This document shows positions 3,652 through 6,788 of a stretch of 6,788 nt of DNA, piece after piece. The translations under genes and the position numbers were made by a program. Source of the DNA: Pseudomonadota bacterium (lineage in GTDB: Bacteria > Pseudomonadota > Gammaproteobacteria > Steroidobacterales > Steroidobacteraceae); the NCBI GenBank assembly GCA_021808195.1, contig JAKBCE010000130.1, forward strand, positions 1 to 6,788, in the 5' to 3' direction. The stretch's first letter is position 1. The number at the start of each line of letters is the position of its first letter. The notes under the pieces were generated by a model. That model made no database searches, was not told the DNA's origin, and saw only the letters and a program-made list of their open reading frames with translations.

Positions 3652-5481
3652 GTGCATCGTCCAGACGGATTAGTCAGCTCGATCGGGCGCTGGGGTATCT
3701 GTGCGTTGGCCGGCCTCAGTCTTGCCGGCTGCGGTGGCGGCGGCGGCGCGGGAGGCGGCAGCGGCGCTTCCAGTGGCGGCAGCACGGGCGGCGGTGGCAG
3801 CGGCGGGACCACGAGCACGTACAGCGTGGGGGGCACCATCACAGGGCTTTCAGGCTCTGGTCTGACGCTGACCGATAATGGCGGCAATGCGCTGACGGTG
3901 CCCAGCGGCGCGTCCACCTTCACGTTCACCCAGTCTCTCAGTGCCGGCACGGCCTACGCGGTGGCGGTCGAGCAGCAGCCCAGTGGCGAGTCCTGCTCAG
4001 CCTCGGCCGCGACCGGGACGGTTTCGGCCAATGTGACCAGCGTGAAGATCGCTTGCGTGCCGCTCGATTCCATCGGCGGGGCGGTGAGCGGGTTGACGCA
4101 GCCGGGTCTGGTGTTGGAGCTTAATGGCCAATACACCCAGTCCGTGGCCGCCAATGCCACCCAGTACACGTTTTCGACGCAACTCGCGACCGGCAGTGCG
4201 TACCAGGTGACCGTGAAAACGCAGCCGAGCGGGGAATCGTGCACGGTTTCGGGCTCGAGCGGAACCGTCTCGGCGAATGTCACGAACGCGTCGGTCAGTT
4301 GCACCCTGAGCAGCTTTACGGTGTCCGGCACGGTGAGTGGATTAGGGGCCTCGGGACTGAAGCTGCAGGACGACTCCGGCGGGCAGACGTTGGCGGTGGA
4401 TGCCGGAGCGACGCAGTATGCGTTCTCCCAGTCGGTTCCGTATGGGACCAAGGTGCAGGTGATCGTAACGGCCCAGCCGCAATGGCAGAACTGCGTGCCC
4501 GGCGGCTCGAATTTCTCGGGCCCGATCATCTCGAACATCACCCAGGACACCTTTACCTGCTCGACGGTGGCGAACGTCACGACGGTCGGCGCCAGTGCGT
4601 CCCCGGCCTTCAATAGTCCTGCAGGGCTTGCCGTGGATGCCGCCGGCAACCTCTACGTCGCCGATAGCGCCAATAATCAAATTCGCAAGATCACCCCGGG
4701 CGGCACGGTGACGGTGCTGGCCGGGACGGGCATAGCGGGAAGTGCGGATGGCGCGGCCAATGTGGCGACATTCAATAGTCCGGAGGGCGTGGCAGTTGAT
4801 TCGTCTGGCGATGTTTTCGTTGCCGACACGGACAACAATGAAATTCGTGAGATCCATGCGTCATCCGGTCAGGTCACGACCGTCGTGAGTGCGGCGGCGG
4901 GCTTGTTCAACCCCTACGGTATCGCCGTTGACGCGGCGGGCACGCTGTACGTGGCCGATACGGGCAACAACGAGATCCGCAAGATCAGCACGAACGGGAC
5001 GGTGACGACCTTGGCCGGTTCGACCACGGCCGGTAGCGCCGATGGCACCGGTGCTGCGGCCTCGTTTACGCATCCCTTTGCGGTCGCGGTGAACTCGGCA
5101 GGCGATGTCTACGTCGCTGACTTCGGTAACAACGAGATTCGCGAGATTACGCCCGCCGGGGTGGTGACGACGATTGCCGGTTCGACCACGGCCGGCAGCG
5201 CCGATGGGTTCGGCACTCAGGCGTCGTTCTACAGTCCCTCCGGCATCGCAGTCGATGCCGCGGGTAATGTGTACGTGGCCGATACCAATAACAACGAGAT
5301 TCGCCTGATCTCGCCGAACGGCTACGTGATGACCTTGGCTGGTTCGACGACTGCCGGCGATACGAATGGCAATGCGACGGCCGCATCCTTCAACCTGCCC
5401 TTCGGTCTTGCGCTGAGTTCGAGCGGAACACTGTACGTTGGGGACTTCAGGGCCAACGACATTCGAGCGATTACCCCGTGA
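3652..5481 (+). CDS. NHL-propeller lipoprotein with three Cys-paired repeats
   Basis: A protein of 609 residues from a GTG start with AAGGAG seven bases upstream. An earlier in-frame GTG would bury the signal peptide and is rejected. Residues 1-27 are a lipoprotein signal with lipobox LAGC, lipidated at Cys27. No Asp follows the Cys, so outer-membrane placement is likely. A Gly/Ser linker (28-56) leads to three repeats of about 82 residues (57-138, 139-220, 221-306) of the form V-x-G-T/A-V-S-G-L...Q-P-S-G-E-S-C...C. Each has two cysteines: 115/135, 197/217 and 281/303. Six NHL blades follow (about 319-609), each with the core A-V-D-x-x-G-x-x-Y-V-A-D-x-x-N-N-x-I-R. The last blade lacks its outer strand, and VTTVG (309-313) before blade 1 can fill it, closing the ring. 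Such propellers usually bind proteins or sugars; the ligand and any role in exopolysaccharide assembly are unknown. Confidence 0.9.
   Translation: MHRPDGLVSSIGRWGICALAGLSLAGCGGGGGAGGGSGASSGGSTGGGGSGGTTSTYSVGGTITGLSGSGLTLTDNGGNALTVPSGASTFTFTQSLSAGTAYAVAVEQQPSGESCSASAATGTVSANVTSVKIACVPLDSIGGAVSGLTQPGLVLELNGQYTQSVAANATQYTFSTQLATGSAYQVTVKTQPSGESCTVSGSSGTVSANVTNASVSCTLSSFTVSGTVSGLGASGLKLQDDSGGQTLAVDAGATQYAFSQSVPYGTKVQVIVTAQPQWQNCVPGGSNFSGPIISNITQDTFTCSTVANVTTVGASASPAFNSPAGLAVDAAGNLYVADSANNQIRKITPGGTVTVLAGTGIAGSADGAANVATFNSPEGVAVDSSGDVFVADTDNNEIREIHASSGQVTTVVSAAAGLFNPYGIAVDAAGTLYVADTGNNEIRKISTNGTVTTLAGSTTAGSADGTGAAASFTHPFAVAVNSAGDVYVADFGNNEIREITPAGVVTTIAGSTTAGSADGFGTQASFYSPSGIAVDAAGNVYVADTNNNEIRLISPNGYVMTLAGSTTAGDTNGNATAASFNLPFGLALSSSGTLYVGDFRANDIRAITP
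5014..5370 (+). repeat. 162-bp periodic repeats in the NHL propeller
   Basis: Bases 5014-5046 recur at 5176-5208 with one or two changes, and again more diverged from about 5341 (GGTTCGACGACTGCCGGC). All are exactly 162 bases apart, which is 54 codons or one blade. This points to recent tandem duplication or sequence exchange among blades 4-6. Blade 3 is 45 residues long and lacks the inter-blade loop that these copies encode. Confidence 0.7.
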
Positions 5482-5494
5482 GCGAGCGGATGAG

Positions 5495-5517
5495 GCGCGC
5501 TTGATGGGGGAGCGCGC
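5495..5517 (+). terminator. Stem-loop after the NHL lipoprotein gene, weak terminator
   Basis: GCGCGCT and AGCGCGC form a 7-bp stem with a 9-base loop, 14 bases after the stop codon. No T-run follows directly, so termination would be inefficient. The gap to prsK is 91 bases, and I see no strong promoter in it, so prsK may be partly co-transcribed with the lipoprotein gene. Confidence 0.35.
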
Positions 5518-5572
5518 TGCGCCGTCGTATCCTTTCCCCGCAGTCCCGCTCGAGCTGCATTAGGATCGCGCC

Positions 5573-6788
5573 GTGTTCAGTTACCTGATTTGCGCCGCGG
5601 CGTATGCGCTGCTGTTCGCAGCGTCGCTGACGCTGTGGCGGCGCCGGCTGACCGGATCCGGGATCTCCACCGCGCTCGTGGCCGAGTTTGGCTGGGCGCT
5701 TCTGGTCGGCATCCAGGGGCGCATGGGTGTCTTCGAGCCGGTGCTCGTGATCGCAGCGGAGTATCTGCGCGACATTGCCTGGGCGTTGGTGCTGATCCGC
5801 TGCCTGAGCAGCGCCGAGACCACCGGCCTCGGTCGCATCGCCCAACGTGTGCTCTCCGTCCTGGTGGCCGGGGTGGCCCTCTGGGCCATCGGGTCGTTCC
5901 TGCCCGGCGAGTCCAGCCAGCTGGTACGCGAGGTGGGACGCTTCTGGCTCTGGGGCGGTTTTCTGCTCGCGATCACCGGACTGGTCCTAGTTGAACAGGT
6001 TGCCCGCAATACCCGCACCAGCCAACGTTGGGCCTTGAAGTACCTGTGGCTCGCCATCGGGGCGCTCTACGCCTGGGACCTGTGCCTGTACTCGGTCGCG
6101 ATGCTGCACGGGAGCCTCACAGCCGTGCTCTGGACCGACCGCGGTTTCTTCAATGCCGTCCTCGCGGTGCTGCTGGCGATCAGTCTCAGTCGCATCCCGG
6201 AGTGGGAATCCGCGGCCTTCCTGTCCCCGCGCATCCTCTTCTTCAGCGCCACGATGCTCGGGGCGGCGCTCTATGTCATGGTCATGGCAGTTGGGAGCTT
6301 CCTCATCCGGCGCTTCGGTGGATCCTGGGGCACGGCGGGGCAGCTGCTTTTCCTTGCCGCCGGCGCGCTCGTGCTGGCCATCGCTGCGCTCTCGGAGCAG
6401 TTCCGCGCCTGGTCGCGGGTCACGATCGCCAAATACCTCTTTCCGTACCGGTACGACTACCGCAGCGAGTGGCAGAAGCTCACCCGCGCGCTGTCCGAAG
6501 GCGGCGAGACGCCGCTGCACGACCGTATTGCGCACGTCATGGCGGGATTCCTCAGCGCCACGAGCGGCGGGTTGTGGCTGAAGGACGAGGAGGGGGCGTA
6601 CATCCCGGCGGGCGGTGAGCTTGCTCCGCCCGGTGCGCCCCGCGAAGGTGGCCATGCCGCCTTCTTCGAATACTTGCGCGAGCGTGAGTGGATCTGCGAT
6701 CTGGAGGAGGTGCGGACCCTGCGCGCCGGGCAATCGGCCCGCCAGCCCCCGCTCGATCCACCCGAGTGGATGGTGCAGAGTGCTCGTT
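5573..6788 (+). CDS. prsK: XrtA/PEP-CTERM system histidine kinase PrsK, N-terminal 405 residues
   Basis: The gene continues past the right edge. GTG at 5573 is the first possible start, since an in-frame TAG lies four codons upstream; AGGA sits seven bases before it. Residues 2-273 hold about nine hydrophobic helices (near 4-22, 34-50, 57-80, 93-110, 124-143, 153-178, 191-207, 221-243, 257-273). They are followed by the block TIAKYLFPYRYDYRSEW (284-300) and LTRALS, a hallmark of PrsK, and then the start of a GAF-type domain (about 312-405; GLWLKDEEGAYIP). The DHp and ATPase domains, with the phospho-accepting His, should lie beyond the window; the family is close to 690 residues. PrsK is an inner-membrane sensor thought to phosphorylate PrsR, a sigma-54 activator. 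That fits the three sigma-54 promoters in this window. The signal it senses is unknown. Confidence 0.92.
   Translation, partial: MFSYLICAAAYALLFAASLTLWRRRLTGSGISTALVAEFGWALLVGIQGRMGVFEPVLVIAAEYLRDIAWALVLIRCLSSAETTGLGRIAQRVLSVLVAGVALWAIGSFLPGESSQLVREVGRFWLWGGFLLAITGLVLVEQVARNTRTSQRWALKYLWLAIGALYAWDLCLYSVAMLHGSLTAVLWTDRGFFNAVLAVLLAISLSRIPEWESAAFLSPRILFFSATMLGAALYVMVMAVGSFLIRRFGGSWGTAGQLLFLAAGALVLAIAALSEQFRAWSRVTIAKYLFPYRYDYRSEWQKLTRALSEGGETPLHDRIAHVMAGFLSATSGGLWLKDEEGAYIPAGGELAPPGAPREGGHAAFFEYLREREWICDLEEVRTLRAGQSARQPPLDPPEWMVQSAR

Noticed and set aside
5987..6733. Long minus-strand open frame opposite prsK
   Set aside because: prsK in the opposite frame has nine membrane helices and family signature motifs; the antisense translation is low-complexity.

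Overview
This window is part of an exosortase A (XrtA)/PEP-CTERM exopolysaccharide locus from a GC-rich Gram-negative bacterium, most likely a beta- or gammaproteobacterium. The evidence is the start of the XrtA-type polysaccharide deacetylase at the left edge, three secreted proteins with C-terminal PEP-CTERM sorting tags, and most of the XrtA-system sensor kinase PrsK at the right edge. The species cannot be named from the sequence.

Layout. Bases 1-118 (minus) hold the first 39 codons of the deacetylase. Bases 119-3193 hold three PEP-CTERM genes, all on the minus strand, each built as its own transcription unit. Reading along the minus strand, each unit has a palindrome, an IHF-type site, a sigma-54 (-24/-12) promoter, a signal peptide, a variable body, a nearly identical 31-residue PEP-CTERM tag, a 42-43 nt spacer and a nearly identical hairpin terminator. 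Bases 3194-3587 hold no gene I can support. On the plus strand, a GTG-started lipoprotein (3652-5481) carries three two-cysteine repeats and a six-bladed NHL propeller. A second GTG-started gene, prsK, runs from 5573 off the right edge.

How the parts fit. In characterised and annotated XrtA loci, PrsK pairs with PrsR, a response regulator of the sigma-54 activator type. Three sigma-54 promoters placed exactly in front of the three PEP-CTERM genes, with IHF-type sites and upstream palindromes, are what such a circuit predicts. The proposed flow is PrsK, then PrsR (outside the window), then RpoN-dependent transcription of the three proteins. These would be exported by Sec, processed by XrtA (outside the window) and released into or held in an exopolysaccharide matrix. 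The NHL lipoprotein lies inside the locus but has a sigma-70-like promoter, and its link to the pathway is only positional.

Most notable: the repeated cassette design, the complete sigma-54 control architecture readable by eye, and the tag-plus-terminator block shared at DNA level by three otherwise dissimilar proteins. None of the three PEP-CTERM proteins has a function I can name beyond its sorting class.
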